Positions 23,875 to 32,202 are shown, counted from the first letter of the stretch. The stretch: 62,261 nt of DNA from Thermoplasmata archaeon (GCA_021792355.1 JAJYUV010000008.1:1-62261); one strand, 5' to 3'. The notes: generated by a model not told the origin, from the letters alone. Program-made: numbers and translations.

Positions 23875-23886
23875 TCTTCTTTCACC

Positions 23887-24048
23887 TCACGAATACTTCT
23901 CGAATCCCAGTTCGGGAGCGATCTCTCTGAAGCACTGCCTGCAGAGATGCAGGTTGTATCTCCTGACTAGCCCTCTCTTTCTGCCGCACCGTTCGCATCC
24001 CTCCTTCCTCCCGTACTTCTTCTTTGGTGCGAGTTTGGTCTGTGCCAT
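23887..24048 (-). CDS. rps14: Small subunit ribosomal protein uS14 (zinc-binding short form)
   Basis: A 53-residue protein read directly from the sequence. It begins [17 protein letters not shown] and carries the zinc pairs CERCGRKRG and CRQCF, ending in GFEKYS. This is the short Zn-type S14 usual in archaea. It starts immediately after L5 and ends 12 nt before S8, filling an otherwise empty-looking gap in the operon. Confidence 0.95.
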   Translation of the reverse strand: MAQTKLAPKKKYGRKEGCERCGRKRGLVRRYNLHLCRQCFREIAPELGFEKYS

Positions 24049-24567
24049 TCACCCCACCTCCAGTATATCAACATTGTAGTTTTCCTTCATGAATTTCATC
24101 ATTTCTTCCCGTTTTACCCTGATCTTCTTCGGAACTGGCCTCGGAGATATCCATCTCCTGGCGACCCTGTATCCCCCCCTCCTCTTGAAAGTGACCACTA
24201 CATCCATTCCGAAAATTCCTAACTCCGGGTTGTACTTCATTCCCTTGAAATCCGTATAGTCCGCTATGCCGAAACTGTAGCTCCCCTGATCCGAAAATGA
24301 ATAGCTGAGGCACTTGTTGTTCTTCACCCATAGGGCTGCTTTCAGGAACCTGTCCATTTCTGCTCCTTTCAGTGTGACCTTCACTCCTATTGGCTGGTCT
24401 TCTCTTATGCCGAACTCCCTGCTAGTCCTCTTCGCCTTGGTGATGGTAGGCTTTCCACTGGTCAGCAGTTTGATGACGCTCTTCGCCTTTTCGATCTTTT
24501 CCCCTGCTTCGCCAACCCCGATGTTTATCGTTACTTTGTCGATCACAACGTCAGTCATTTTTTCCAT
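24049..24567 (-). CDS. rpl5: Large subunit ribosomal protein uL5
   Basis: A 172-residue protein that contacts 5S rRNA and the P-site tRNA. DVVIDKVTINIGVGEAGEK (near the start), KPTITKAKRTSREFGIRE and the YSFGIADYTDFKG region are diagnostic. ATG 24567 sits 1 nt after the S4e stop with GGAGGGG just upstream. The longer frame from 24612 would run inside S4e and is rejected. Confidence 0.95.
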   Translation of the reverse strand: MEKMTDVVIDKVTINIGVGEAGEKIEKAKSVIKLLTSGKPTITKAKRTSREFGIREDQPIGVKVTLKGAEMDRFLKAALWVKNNKCLSYSFSDQGSYSFGIADYTDFKGMKYNPELGIFGMDVVVTFKRRGGYRVARRWISPRPVPKKIRVKREEMMKFMKENYNVDILEVG

Positions 24568-24568
24568 T

Positions 24569-25273
24569 TTAAGCCCCTCCAGGTATGGATATCTCACCCT
24601 TCGACTTTCCAAGGACGAAGATGTTTGACATCGTCGTTGTAAAGTTGTCGTTGCTCTCCACGGTGTTTTCTTGGTAGCTCCTAGAGACGTTGATTTCCTT
24701 AATCGTAGTTATCGTGCCCCTGTGTGCCCCGCCCGTTACGTAAACGGACGTTTCCTTTGCCATAGGGTATACCTCCTGAATCTTCTGGTCCGGTATCCCT
24801 ATTTTCAGCGTGTCCCCTCTCTTTATACCCTTGTCCGTCGTGAGAATCACCCGTCCATCATGTGTCGATATCTGTACCTTGCCACCCTTCGCTACGGACT
24901 TTCCAGTGACTTTTACGAGCTTCCATCCGGCCTCTTGCGGTCCCAGATCCGATAGGACGAGTATCCCCTTCCTGTCCATGAGTACCCTTTTTGAAATCCC
25001 AGCGTCCTTCACTGATAGGACGTCCATGAAACCAACCGGCCTCTGGTAGTCCTTAACTATTTTTCCATCCACCTCCACTTTCCCCCTGGAGATGATGTTC
25101 CTGGCCTCCTTCGACGTGTCTGCGAACTTGAGAACGTCCCTCACCACAACCATCAGGGGCACACTTGTCCTCAGGGAATGTGGTCCGGCCCTGGATCGTA
25201 CGGACCAAGTGAACTGCTTTCTGGGCTGCTTCCACGTGACCGGAGAAGCCAATCTCTTGATGTGCTTACTCAT
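24569..25273 (-). CDS. rps4e: Small subunit ribosomal protein eS4
   Basis: A 234-residue protein: an S4-like RNA-binding domain, then KOW-type and C-terminal domains. MSKHIKRLASPVTWKQPRK at the start is the S4e signature. ATG 25273 overlaps the L24 stop (ATGAGTAA). The longer frame to 25309 lies inside L24 and is rejected. L24-S4e-L5 is a conserved archaeal order. Confidence 0.95.
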   Translation of the reverse strand: MSKHIKRLASPVTWKQPRKQFTWSVRSRAGPHSLRTSVPLMVVVRDVLKFADTSKEARNIISRGKVEVDGKIVKDYQRPVGFMDVLSVKDAGISKRVLMDRKGILVLSDLGPQEAGWKLVKVTGKSVAKGGKVQISTHDGRVILTTDKGIKRGDTLKIGIPDQKIQEVYPMAKETSVYVTGGAHRGTITTIKEINVSRSYQENTVESNDNFTTTMSNIFVLGKSKGEISIPGGA

Positions 25274-25745
25274 CCTTCTCATCCTCCTCTTCTTCCACTT
25301 CCTCGCCACCCTCTACATTTTCTGCCGGAGCAGCTTGCGCTTCCAATTCCTTCTCTTCTGACTTCGCTGGTTCTACAGGCTGTGGTACTGGTTCGGGTTC
25401 CTCCTCTATTACCTTGTTCCTCAGTGACGCAAGTTTGGTCAGCCTCTCTTTCCTCTTCTTGTCCTCCAGAATTAACTTTGTTAGCATTATGGCATTTGGA
25501 GCCATTTTCCTCGGCTTCATCTTTCCGTCAGATTTGGCTATGTTAATGTTCTCCACGACAACCTTGCCTTCGTCTGTGAAAATCTTGATGACCTTGCCTT
25601 CCTTCCCTACTATGTTCAGTTTTTCGTCCTTCTCGGCATCTCCCCTGACTATCCTCACCATGTCCCCTTTCCTTATGGGGAAGCTCTTTATCCCGTATTT
25701 CGAAATCAGATCCTTTGACAGATGGACATTAATGTTCTTCACCAT
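25266..25745 (-). CDS. rpl24: Large subunit ribosomal protein uL24 with acidic C-terminal tail
   Basis: A 159-residue protein with the KOW-type core (VRIVRGDAEKDEKLNIVGKE, about 30-49). The core ends near residue 110. About 45 further residues form a low-complexity tail rich in Glu, Pro and Ala, ending EEVEEEEDEKDE. Most archaeal L24 proteins are about 120 residues and lack such a tail. Because ribosomal proteins usually carry basic tails, the strongly acidic tail is unusual. The reading frame is continuous and the tail is not an artefact of the overlap with S4e. Confidence 0.93.
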   Translation of the reverse strand: MVKNINVHLSKDLISKYGIKSFPIRKGDMVRIVRGDAEKDEKLNIVGKEGKVIKIFTDEGKVVVENINIAKSDGKMKPRKMAPNAIMLTKLILEDKKRKERLTKLASLRNKVIEEEPEPVPQPVEPAKSEEKELEAQAAPAENVEGGEEVEEEEDEKDE

Positions 25746-25751
25746 ATCACC

Positions 25752-26150
25752 TCACACGATCGAGCTGGCCAGGGCGGCTACCCTCGGCCATCTCTCGGCA
25801 GCCTCCTTGGCTACCGGGCCTTTTATCTCAGTACCTCGCGTCTCCCCGTTGTCCTGTACCAGAACTGCCGCATTGTCCTCGAATTCTACCATCAACCCGT
25901 CCTGCCTTCTGAAAGTTTTCCTCTGCCTGATGACCACCGCATAGACTACCTTTCTTCTCATCTCGGGAGATCCCCTCTTGACAGACGCTATTATCATATC
26001 GCCGACCGAGGCCGCAGGCACTCTGCTCTTTGTGTTGTGATATGCCTTTACGTTTATTAGCGAGATGATCTTGGCCCCGGAATTGTCAGCGCACTCCAGG
26101 TTTGCCCCCAATGGCAGTCCTCTTATCTGCGTACCAGCGAGTCCCTTCAT
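25752..26150 (-). CDS. rpl14: Large subunit ribosomal protein uL14
   Basis: A 132-residue beta-barrel protein at the subunit interface. LECADNSGAKIISLINV (about 18-34) and the GDMIIASVKRGSPEMRRKV stretch are strong signatures. The ATG at 26150 overlaps the S17 stop. The in-frame upstream extension to 26249 is only S17 shadow. Confidence 0.96.
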   Translation of the reverse strand: MKGLAGTQIRGLPLGANLECADNSGAKIISLINVKAYHNTKSRVPAASVGDMIIASVKRGSPEMRRKVVYAVVIRQRKTFRRQDGLMVEFEDNAAVLVQDNGETRGTEIKGPVAKEAAERWPRVAALASSIV

Positions 26151-26473
26151 TCCTGTCCCTCCCTCTCGATAACGACGAAAGATACGGACTTCGCCAGGGG
26201 TCTCGCGTAAGCTATCTTTACCGTATCCCCAAGTTTCACGTGAATGCACCCCGGGAGGTGCGCATGGTACCTCTTCCTCCTCTTCTCATATCTTTCGTAC
26301 TTCTCATTCTTCTTCAGATATTCTCTTACAACCGTCACGGTGCCCCTCATGGCTACTGAGGTGACCTTGCCCTGAATTATGGGCGACTTCACTCCCAGTT
26401 CCCCATGGAATGGACACTTTGAATCGGTGCACTCTTCCTTTGGCTCATTGACTTCTATGCCTATGTTTCTCAT
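26147..26473 (-). CDS. rps17: Small subunit ribosomal protein uS17
   Basis: A 108-residue OB-fold protein. The archaeal N-terminal CTDSKCPFHG motif precedes the core (KVTSVAMRGTVTVVREY). The LPGCIHVKLGDTV segment near the C-terminus is typical. Its ATG overlaps the RNase P gene stop (ATGA). Confidence 0.96.
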   Translation of the reverse strand: MRNIGIEVNEPKEECTDSKCPFHGELGVKSPIIQGKVTSVAMRGTVTVVREYLKKNEKYERYEKRRKRYHAHLPGCIHVKLGDTVKIAYARPLAKSVSFVVIEREGQE

Positions 26474-26727
26474 TGCCTTCCTTTCCTCCTTATTTTCTTC
26501 ATCTTGTCCTCTGGCCTGAATCTCATCTTTGCAATATCGGCCCTTTGATCGTCAACCAATAAAATTCCACTCGTCTTTGGCAGCATTTTGATCCCCCTGC
26601 CAGTCTCTATGGTTAGTACGTTCTTCCTCTCGTCTACCACTTTCCCCACCACTCCTACCAGTGACGGGTCCGAGTGTTTAACAACCACGACCTTCGAACC
26701 GATTACATCAGTCAGAGTTGGATTCAT
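26470..26727 (-). CDS. rnp1: RNase P protein component 1 (Pop4/Rpp29)
   Basis: An 85-residue Sm-like protein: GSKVVVVKHSDPSLVGVVGK (residues 10-29) and the TIETGRGIKMLPKTSG stretch match archaeal Rpp29. It partners Rpp21 in the RNase P holoenzyme that trims tRNA 5' ends. It is embedded between aIF1 and S17 with 4-nt overlaps on both sides, as in many archaea. Confidence 0.93.
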   Translation of the reverse strand: MNPTLTDVIGSKVVVVKHSDPSLVGVVGKVVDERKNVLTIETGRGIKMLPKTSGILLVDDQRADIAKMRFRPEDKMKKIRRKGRQ

Positions 26728-27014
26728 TCTGTTACCTCTACTTTGAATCCCATTTCTTCGAGGACCTTCTTTGCTCTGTCTCTTTGGTCCCCCTGAAGTT
26801 CAATCTTCTCTCCCTTCACGGTCCCTCCGGTAGCGGTCTTCTTCTTGAGTGTCTTCGCCAGTTCCTTGATGTCTTCTGCATGCGAATCGAATCCTGAAAC
26901 TATTGTTACCCATTTGCCATACCTTCTCTTGTCCGTCTCTATAGTAATGACCTGAGATTCCCTCGCTATCTCGTCCAGAGGCGTAAGTTCCCTGAAAATC
27001 TTGTCGTCTTTCAT
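26724..27014 (-). CDS. sui1: Translation initiation factor aIF1 (SUI1 family)
   Basis: A 96-residue SUI1 protein. VITIETDKRRYGKWVTIVSG (about 22-41) and the KKKTATGGTVKGEKIELQGD (about 57-76) basic loop are diagnostic. aIF1 monitors start-codon selection on the small subunit, relevant here because GTG and TTG starts are common. It overlaps L29 and the RNase P gene by 4 nt each. Confidence 0.95.
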   Translation of the reverse strand: MKDDKIFRELTPLDEIARESQVITIETDKRRYGKWVTIVSGFDSHAEDIKELAKTLKKKTATGGTVKGEKIELQGDQRDRAKKVLEEMGFKVEVTE

Positions 27015-27202
27015 TTCTCCGACTCCTTCATAACGGTTTCAATTCTCGCGAGCTGTCTTCTAAGCGACTCAATCTTGCCTGGGCTTGGAGGAGCTCCACC
27101 CATTGCGGATATCCCTCTCTCCCTCATCAGTTCCTCCCGCAGATCGGCGTACTTCTTGTTGATCTCTTCTTTACTCATTTTGCGTATCGATTTTGCCTTC
27201 AT
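27011..27202 (-). CDS. rpl29: Large subunit ribosomal protein uL29
   Basis: A 63-residue helical protein near the exit tunnel. The family pattern IRKMSKEEINKKYADLREEL begins at residue 6. ATG 27202 has GGAGG just upstream; TTG 27211 or ATG 27178 are possible alternatives. The 27178 start would lose the IRKMS segment that belongs to the family, so it is less likely. It overlaps S3 by 32 nt. Confidence 0.9.
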   Translation of the reverse strand: MKAKSIRKMSKEEINKKYADLREELMRERGISAMGGAPPSPGKIESLRRQLARIETVMKESEK

Positions 27203-27821
27203 TTCCTCCAACGTTAGTCACCTCCTCTAACTTGACCTTCCCTACTCGAATGTCGTCAGGCAGCTTCACGTCATTTCTCAGTATCTTGACATAGACTCCA
27301 ATGATCCCTGGTTTGGTCAGTGCGACTGCAAACCCTTTTTCTATTGATTCTGACGGAAATCCGGAGGATATGACCTTTCCTGAGGTATATTTGACGCTCC
27401 TTGATCTTTCTCCAGTCAGCTTGCCTCCCATTCTTACCTGTCCCCCCCTTGCACCAGAGTCCATTATCCTTTTCAGAATACTGTGCCCGGCTCTCCTGAA
27501 GTGCCATCCTTTCTCTATAGATCTGGCTAGCTTCTGGGCCATAATCTGTGCGTTCAGTCCGGGTTCTTCCGTCCCCTCAACCTTTATGAGAGGACTGGTC
27601 AGGTTGAATTTCTTTTCCAGAGTCATTTCCATGTTCTTAATCTTCGAGCCCCTTCTCCCTATAACGAGACCGGGACGTTCTACCTTAAGCATCACTATCG
27701 TGTTCTGCGGTGTCCTCTGAATCTCGACACCACCGAACCCCGCATCCCCTATTTCACTTATCAGATATTCCTTGATCAGTTGTCTCCTGATGTTCTCCTT
27801 GAGAAACTTCAGTTCCTTCAT
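27171..27821 (-). CDS. rps3: Small subunit ribosomal protein uS3
   Basis: A 216-residue protein with the KH domain (ERPGLVIGRRGSKIKNMEM, about 48-66) and the C-terminal S3 domain (SGARGGQVRMGGKLTGERS, about 117-135). It lines the mRNA entry site. The ATG overlaps the L22 stop (ATGA). Confidence 0.96.
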   Translation of the reverse strand: MKELKFLKENIRRQLIKEYLISEIGDAGFGGVEIQRTPQNTIVMLKVERPGLVIGRRGSKIKNMEMTLEKKFNLTSPLIKVEGTEEPGLNAQIMAQKLARSIEKGWHFRRAGHSILKRIMDSGARGGQVRMGGKLTGERSRSVKYTSGKVISSGFPSESIEKGFAVALTKPGIIGVYVKILRNDVKLPDDIRVGKVKLEEVTNVGGNEGKIDTQNE

Positions 27822-28276
27822 TGTGATTCCTCCGCTTCTAGTTCTTCCAGAATTATCTGGATGTGGACCCTCTCCCTGTAGAATTTTCCGCTCGATCCGA
27901 AGGCCTTGTAGGTGTAGTACTTTATGGGAGGAGCGGGTTGAGCGACTGCGCTCCTGATCATGAGCCTGTCAGAATCCAGTTGTTTGAAATCAGCATTGTT
28001 CTCTGCATTCGTCAGGGCTTCCAGGATGTATTTTGCCGCCCTCACGGGATATCTTCCTGGTCCAGTTCCCCTCTTGTGAGACACGGAGTCCAGAAATTTC
28101 CTATACGGAACGGCATTCTTCTTGTTTATGACGTTCTCCAAATAGTCCTTCGCGTGATCCAACTTCATTCCCTTTATGGTCCTCACTATCTCGAGCGCGT
28201 CCCTAGGGGAGACTGGAGTGTTCACTGATGTTGCCCTCGCGGTTTTTTTCTTGTCGGTTTCCATTACATACTTCAT
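27818..28276 (-). CDS. rpl22: Large subunit ribosomal protein uL22
   Basis: A 152-residue protein. TVKGMKLDHAKDYLENVI is seen as TIKGMKLDHAKDYLENVI (about 33-50), and the beta-hairpin that lines the exit tunnel lies in the RMIRSAVAQPAPPIKYYTY region. Starts 9 nt after S19 in transcription order. Confidence 0.96.
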   Translation of the reverse strand: MKYVMETDKKKTARATSVNTPVSPRDALEIVRTIKGMKLDHAKDYLENVINKKNAVPYRKFLDSVSHKRGTGPGRYPVRAAKYILEALTNAENNADFKQLDSDRLMIRSAVAQPAPPIKYYTYKAFGSSGKFYRERVHIQIILEELEAEESQ

Positions 28277-28285
28277 ATCAAGACC

Positions 28286-28741
28286 TCACTTCAGCGGAAG
28301 GAACTTCGATCCTCTCGTTGCCCCTACTCCTGGTCCGGAGTGCTTCACTTCCTTCCTTGTCTGGGAGTATTCGCCTAGGTAGTGCCCGATCATCTCTTCC
28401 TTGATCGTGAATGTCTGGTACAGATGTCCGTTGTACACAGAAACGGTCTTCCCCACGTACTGCGGAATTATGATTAGGTCCCTTACTCTTGTCTTTACTG
28501 AATCATCCTCGAGCAGCCTTTCATGAAGTCTCTGCTGCTCTATATTGTAACCCCTCTTTAGAGATCTTCTTGCCCTGGCTGGTATAAGCTTCATCAGTCC
28601 TTGAAGGTCTAGCGAAAGCAGCTGTTCCATCGTCTTGCCTCTGTAGAGTATTTCCTTCCCTCTCTCTGCTATTGCCTTTGTCGCCTTCCTCTTGGACCTC
28701 TTTATTGCCTTCTGCGATCTCATTCTCCTATCTTCAGGCAT
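28286..28741 (-). CDS. rps19: Small subunit ribosomal protein uS19
   Basis: A 151-residue protein of the long archaeal type: extended basic N-terminus, then the S19 core with YVGKTVSVYNGHLYQTF (about 94-110) and IGHYLGEYSQTRKEVKH (about 117-133). It overlaps the L2 end by 8 nt; a GGTGA site precedes its ATG. Confidence 0.95.
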   Translation of the reverse strand: MPEDRRMRSQKAIKRSKRKATKAIAERGKEILYRGKTMEQLLSLDLQGLMKLIPARARRSLKRGYNIEQQRLHERLLEDDSVKTRVRDLIIIPQYVGKTVSVYNGHLYQTFTIKEEMIGHYLGEYSQTRKEVKHSGPGVGATRGSKFLPLK

Positions 28742-29441
28742 TTATCTTCACCTTCTTTCTTGGGGAGAGCCTCCCAACCTTCCTTCCAGGAGGAGTGTTT
28801 CTGCCTACCGTAGATGGTCTTCCCACGTGCTGGTGATTTCCACCTCCGTGTGGATGATTAACAGCATTCATCGCTATGCCCCTGACAGTGTATGGTCTCT
28901 TTGCTCTGCTTTGGTAGGCGTGAATTTTCTTTCCTGCCTTTAGGAACGGTTTGGTATTTCTTCCTCCTCCACCTGTCACTCCGATTGTGGCTAGACAGGA
29001 CGGCTTTATGTCCCTCATCTTTCCAGACGGAAGCTTGAGTGTGACATTTTCTCCGTGGGCAACTACAGTGCAGAATGATCCAGGGGTTCTGGCTATGTTT
29101 CCTCCAGAACCTGGCCTCAGTTCCACGTTGTAGACCACTGACCCATCCGGGATGAAGCCGAGCGGCAGCGTATTTCCAACCATGGATGGTACATCTGTAC
29201 CTCCCCTGACCTTTTGGCCCTCGAACATACCGCTGTGCGCGATGAAATTCCTGCTGCTCTGGTCACCCATCCTTACCACTGCAACCGGAGCATAGTGACC
29301 AGGGTCTCTTACTAGCTTCTCTACTCTCCCTTCCCAGTTCTTTTCTGATGGATATCTTATCTGACCGTAATGTCTGTGGCTCGGGCTCTTGTACATAAGC
29401 CCGCCCTTTCCTCTCCTTTGAACAACTATTCTCTTTCCCAT
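28734..29441 (-). CDS. rpl2: Large subunit ribosomal protein uL2
   Basis: A 235-residue protein needed for subunit joining and peptidyl transfer. The essential C-terminal RGIAMNAVNHPHGGGNHQHV region (about 187-206) contains the conserved His near the catalytic centre. GGTGAAA precedes the ATG. It lies 9 nt after L23 in transcription order. Confidence 0.97.
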   Translation of the reverse strand: MGKRIVVQRRGKGGLMYKSPSHRHYGQIRYPSEKNWEGRVEKLVRDPGHYAPVAVVRMGDQSSRNFIAHSGMFEGQKVRGGTDVPSMVGNTLPLGFIPDGSVVYNVELRPGSGGNIARTPGSFCTVVAHGENVTLKLPSGKMRDIKPSCLATIGVTGGGGRNTKPFLKAGKKIHAYQSRAKRPYTVRGIAMNAVNHPHGGGNHQHVGRPSTVGRNTPPGRKVGRLSPRKKVKINA

Positions 29442-29450
29442 GATTTCACC

Positions 29451-29711
29451 TCAGAATATTCCTAGCTTGGTAGCCAGCTCCTCCGCAGAAAAATCCTTCG
29501 ATATCTTTACAATTGCTTTCTTCCCTTCTTTGTCCCTCAATATATTGACGTTGCTGACTTTCATTTCAGATATCTCCTCAACAGCCCTCTTCACTTGGTC
29601 TCTTGTTGCCTTCTCGTTGACTATGAACCATATCTTGTTGTCTCTCTCGATCTGCAGCATTGACTTTTCTGTGACGAATGGTTTCAGTAAAATGTCATAT
29701 GGACTCTTCAT
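29451..29711 (-). CDS. rpl23: Large subunit ribosomal protein uL23
   Basis: An 86-residue protein at the tunnel exit, a docking site for SRP and other nascent-chain factors. LKPFVTEKSMLQIERDNK (about 9-26) is the family signature. ATG 29711 overlaps the L4 stop (ATGA); the frame's upstream three codons lie inside L4. Confidence 0.95.
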   Translation of the reverse strand: MKSPYDILLKPFVTEKSMLQIERDNKIWFIVNEKATRDQVKRAVEEISEMKVSNVNILRDKEGKKAIVKISKDFSAEELATKLGIF

Positions 29712-30466
29712 ATCTTCCACCCTCTGACATCGTCAAGTGCCCCCTCTGTCATGACGAGGAGCCTCCCTGGATGCCCACCTGGGGCCAGTACATATGCATT
29801 CAATTCTTCCGGTTTAACTATGTCCACGCCAGGCAGATTTTTCAAGGCCTTAGAGATGCGCGACTTGTCCCTGACAACGAACAGAATACTCTTGGGGGTG
29901 ACGTACTTTCTTCCCCTGCTTTTTCCCCTCCCTGCCCGAATCTTTGTACCTTCTTTTGACCTGATTATATCGCTAAAAACCCCAACTTTCTCGAGGACTT
30001 CAGTTGCCTCACTAGTTCTCTCTATCTGCTCAAAACGATCCTCAAGGATAACGGGTAGAGATTCAACCGTGAACCGATGCCCCCTTTTCTTTACTAGTTC
30101 AGGAGAAACGGTGGATGAGAGCGCGGACAGCTTCGCATATGTTCTCTCCTTCCTGTTGACCTTTAGGTTCCAGTTCTTTTCCGTTACCGGATGATGAGCA
30201 GACCTACCACCTCTCGCATTGCTAAGCATTACTCCTCTGGAGCTCCCTGCTACCCTTGGATACCTGGATATGCCGTGATTTGGACCCATGTTGTGACCCA
30301 CTCTCCTGTTTCCTGCAAACCAGTAGCTTCCGTAGGGTGTTCTCCCATTTGATTGATAGGCATTGGTGAACCTGACTATCAGATCATTCCTGATTGGGAA
30401 CTTGAAAGCGTCCGGTAAGTCCACCCTTCTGACGACTTTTCCATCGAGTGAAAATAAATTTGTCAT
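29708..30466 (-). CDS. rpl4: Large subunit ribosomal protein uL4
   Basis: A 252-residue protein of the archaeal/eukaryotic L4 type. GRTPYGSYWFAGNRRVGHN (about 41-59) is near the tunnel loop and KKRGHRFTVESLPVILED is typical of the family. The ATG at 30466 lies 1 nt after the L3 stop; three extra upstream codons overlap L3 and are rejected. Confidence 0.95.
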   Translation of the reverse strand: MTNLFSLDGKVVRRVDLPDAFKFPIRNDLIVRFTNAYQSNGRTPYGSYWFAGNRRVGHNMGPNHGISRYPRVAGSSRGVMLSNARGGRSAHHPVTEKNWNLKVNRKERTYAKLSALSSTVSPELVKKRGHRFTVESLPVILEDRFEQIERTSEATEVLEKVGVFSDIIRSKEGTKIRAGRGKSRGRKYVTPKSILFVVRDKSRISKALKNLPGVDIVKPEELNAYVLAPGGHPGRLLVMTEGALDDVRGWKI

Positions 30467-30467
30467 C

Positions 30468-31457
30468 TTACGCACCCTGCTTGCTTTCTACCGACACATA
30501 CGTCATCCCTACCTTCTCAACGTCTGGGACAAACTGTCTAGCCGGATCTCTCAGCTTTATTACCCTCTTAGTAGACCCAGGAACAGAACCGTGCACGAGG
30601 ATGTAGCTGTTCACCACCTCGCCATAATTCAGGAATCCTCCCTTTGGAGTGATTGCCTTCTCCTCGGGTCTTCCGTAGAACAAGACCCTCTTGTTGAACT
30701 CGGTCCTTTGGTGGAAACCCATCTGACCGGCTTGAGGAACTGTGTTCCTTACCCAGTCGGGGTGCCACGGGCCGAGGGTACCTATCATTCTCCTGTGTTT
30801 TCTGTTCTTGTAGGGCAGAAGTTTCACACCCCACCTCTTCACGTGTCCCTGGAACCCCTTCCCTTTGGTTATTGCGATAATGTCCACGAACTTTCCAGAT
30901 TTCGAGAATGAATCGAAACTGACCTCCTTCCCAAGTATGGACTTAGCATATTCTATTCTCTCCTTTATCGATCCTCCTCCAATCCTTATCTCAGTAATGT
31001 CTGGAATTTTTTTAGAAATTGCCTTCACCTTTTCGTTCTGTATCAAAACCATAACGTTCACATCAGCGGCATCCTTGCCGTCGAGATCCTTTGGCTTGTA
31101 CTCCTTTGAAATTGGCAGTACCTTCTTAAGTTCGTTTATTGAACCGCTATCATAAACCTCTCCGATGGTGTGCTCTCCGTAGGTATCCCTTCCGTAGAGT
31201 CTAATACCCACTACCTTGAGTGGTGGAACTTCAATGACTGTCACTGACGAAGCTACCTCGGAACCAGCGGTAGTGCTGCTCTTCCTATAATCAACGAACA
31301 GCGCGTGAGTCATCCCTGCCTTGAACCCTACGAAACCCTGAAGCTTTGGACCTTCTTTTATTTCTGGCCAGGACCTGATGTGCGGTATAATTGACCTTGC
31401 CCTTTTCCTGGGATAGTACCCCATAGACCCATGTCTTGAATGATTCGGTGTTGCCAT
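30468..31457 (-). CDS. rpl3: Large subunit ribosomal protein uL3, first gene of the long operon
   Basis: A 329-residue protein. HSRHGSMGYYPRKRA near the N-terminus and TKGKGFQGHVKRWGVKLLP (about 209-227) are diagnostic. The central W-finger region HPDWVRNTVPQAGQMGFHQR (about 249-268) approaches the peptidyl-transferase centre. ATG 31457 is chosen (MATPNH), three codons inside a longer frame. It is the promoter-proximal gene of the 29-gene operon that runs to cbf5. The leader is about 90 nt from the TATA box, long for this genome and thus a possible site of control. Confidence 0.95.
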   Translation of the reverse strand: MATPNHSRHGSMGYYPRKRARSIIPHIRSWPEIKEGPKLQGFVGFKAGMTHALFVDYRKSSTTAGSEVASSVTVIEVPPLKVVGIRLYGRDTYGEHTIGEVYDSGSINELKKVLPISKEYKPKDLDGKDAADVNVMVLIQNEKVKAISKKIPDITEIRIGGGSIKERIEYAKSILGKEVSFDSFSKSGKFVDIIAITKGKGFQGHVKRWGVKLLPYKNRKHRRMIGTLGPWHPDWVRNTVPQAGQMGFHQRTEFNKRVLFYGRPEEKAITPKGGFLNYGEVVNSYILVHGSVPGSTKRVIKLRDPARQFVPDVEKVGMTYVSVESKQGA

Positions 31458-31744
31458 TCTTATCACTGCTGCACAGCCGTTGCGTCTTGGTGCATTCTCA
31501 ATCTCAGAAGCACCATCGGCACTATGGCCAGAGACGTGTGGCTAATGCTCTTTCGACAGAACTTGTTTGTATTTAAATCGATCGCAATCGGTATTTACCA
31601 ATATTGCTTCTGTCGGGACCATCACCATGGAGTTGACCAGCGCTATCAGGAACAACTGCCGATACGGACAAACGAGAGCTCCCTGCATGGCAGCCTCGCT
31701 TTCGATCGTGACTCTTATTCCTCCTAGGATACCGTTGCCAAAGA
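31458..31744. other. Intergenic region: L3 operon leader and promoter, plus unassigned DNA
   Basis: The first 90 nt (31458-31548) is the likely leader of the ribosomal operon on the minus strand. No good gene was found in 31580-31744. Two short open frames exist (77 and 78 codons, one on each strand) but neither has a well-placed start or a recognisable sequence. Confidence 0.5.
31570..31579 (-). promoter_or_regulatory. TATA box for the L3-to-cbf5 operon
   Basis: The minus strand reads GATTTAAATA. A start about 26 nt downstream falls near 31548, leaving about a 90-nt leader before ATG 31457. It is the only strong TATA-like box in the gap upstream of L3. Confidence 0.5.
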
Positions 31745-31776
31745 GAAAAAAATGGAAGGGGAGAGAACAACCTCTC
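31745..31776 (-). terminator. Terminator after the SHOCT protein gene
   Basis: On the minus strand GAGAG-GTTGTT-CTCTC (31761-31776) forms a short hairpin overlapping the stop codon and is followed by a run of seven T at 31746-31752. Archaeal termination mainly needs the T-run; the stem is weak but supportive. Confidence 0.45.
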
Positions 31777-32152
31777 ACTTTTTGGTTATCTCTTCCCTGA
31801 TCCTGTTGTATTCTTCCTGCGTTATCGAGCCGTTGGCGTATCGTCTGTTGAGAACCTCCAACGCGTCATCGTCATGCCAGCCAAAGTGCTCGTGACCGTT
31901 GTGATTTTGTGCGACTCCCACTATCCACAGCACGAACAGCACCAGGAGGGCCAGCGGTATTAGCATCATCAGCGCACCGAACCCCCAGAAAGGGCCATAA
32001 CCTCCCCAGAATCCCATCATTCCATAGTAGGGGTAACTTCCAGCAGGGTAGTAGTTGTGAACGAATATTGCATTGAACACTACCGATGTCACTACTACTG
32101 ACACTATTATTCCAATAAAGATCCAAAAGAATCTCATTATGTGATTTCTCAC
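31775..32152 (-). CDS. SHOCT-domain membrane protein
   Basis: A 125-residue protein with two membrane helices (about 8-28 and 58-80) around a Tyr/Gly-rich extracytoplasmic loop, and a C-terminal SHOCT domain (ALEVLNRRYANGSITQEEYN, about 97-116, then RIREEI). SHOCT domains occur in many small membrane and stress-linked proteins with a probable oligomerisation role. The GTG start has GGGTGA four nt upstream; ATG 32137 is an alternative. The His/Asp-rich NHNGHEHFGWHDDD stretch may bind metal. Next to it is a palindrome and a membrane-anchored regulator. Confidence 0.8.
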   Translation of the reverse strand: MRNHIMRFFWIFIGIIVSVVVTSVVFNAIFVHNYYPAGSYPYYGMMGFWGGYGPFWGFGALMMLIPLALLVLFVLWIVGVAQNHNGHEHFGWHDDDALEVLNRRYANGSITQEEYNRIREEITKK

Positions 32153-32187
32153 TCTTTCACCCTACAATCTTCAAGACTGAAAAAGTT

Positions 32188-32197
32188 CTTAAATGTA
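32188..32197 (-). promoter_or_regulatory. TATA box for the SHOCT gene
   Basis: The minus strand reads TACATTTAAG. A start about 26 nt downstream would fall near 32167, giving a leader of about 15 nt that carries the GGGTGA ribosome binding site. Confidence 0.45.
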
Positions 32198-32202
32198 TGC
32201 TG

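Noticed and set aside
15915..30911. Numerous plus-strand open frames of 60-180 codons across the ribosomal operon
   Set aside because: They lie antisense to well-identified ribosomal, SecY and kinase genes, have no promoters or ribosome binding sites, and show no protein-family features.
31542..31800. Two overlapping 77-78 codon frames, one on each strand, between L3 and the SHOCT gene
   Set aside because: They cover each other, include the L3 promoter and the SHOCT terminator, and have no family resemblance or well-placed start.
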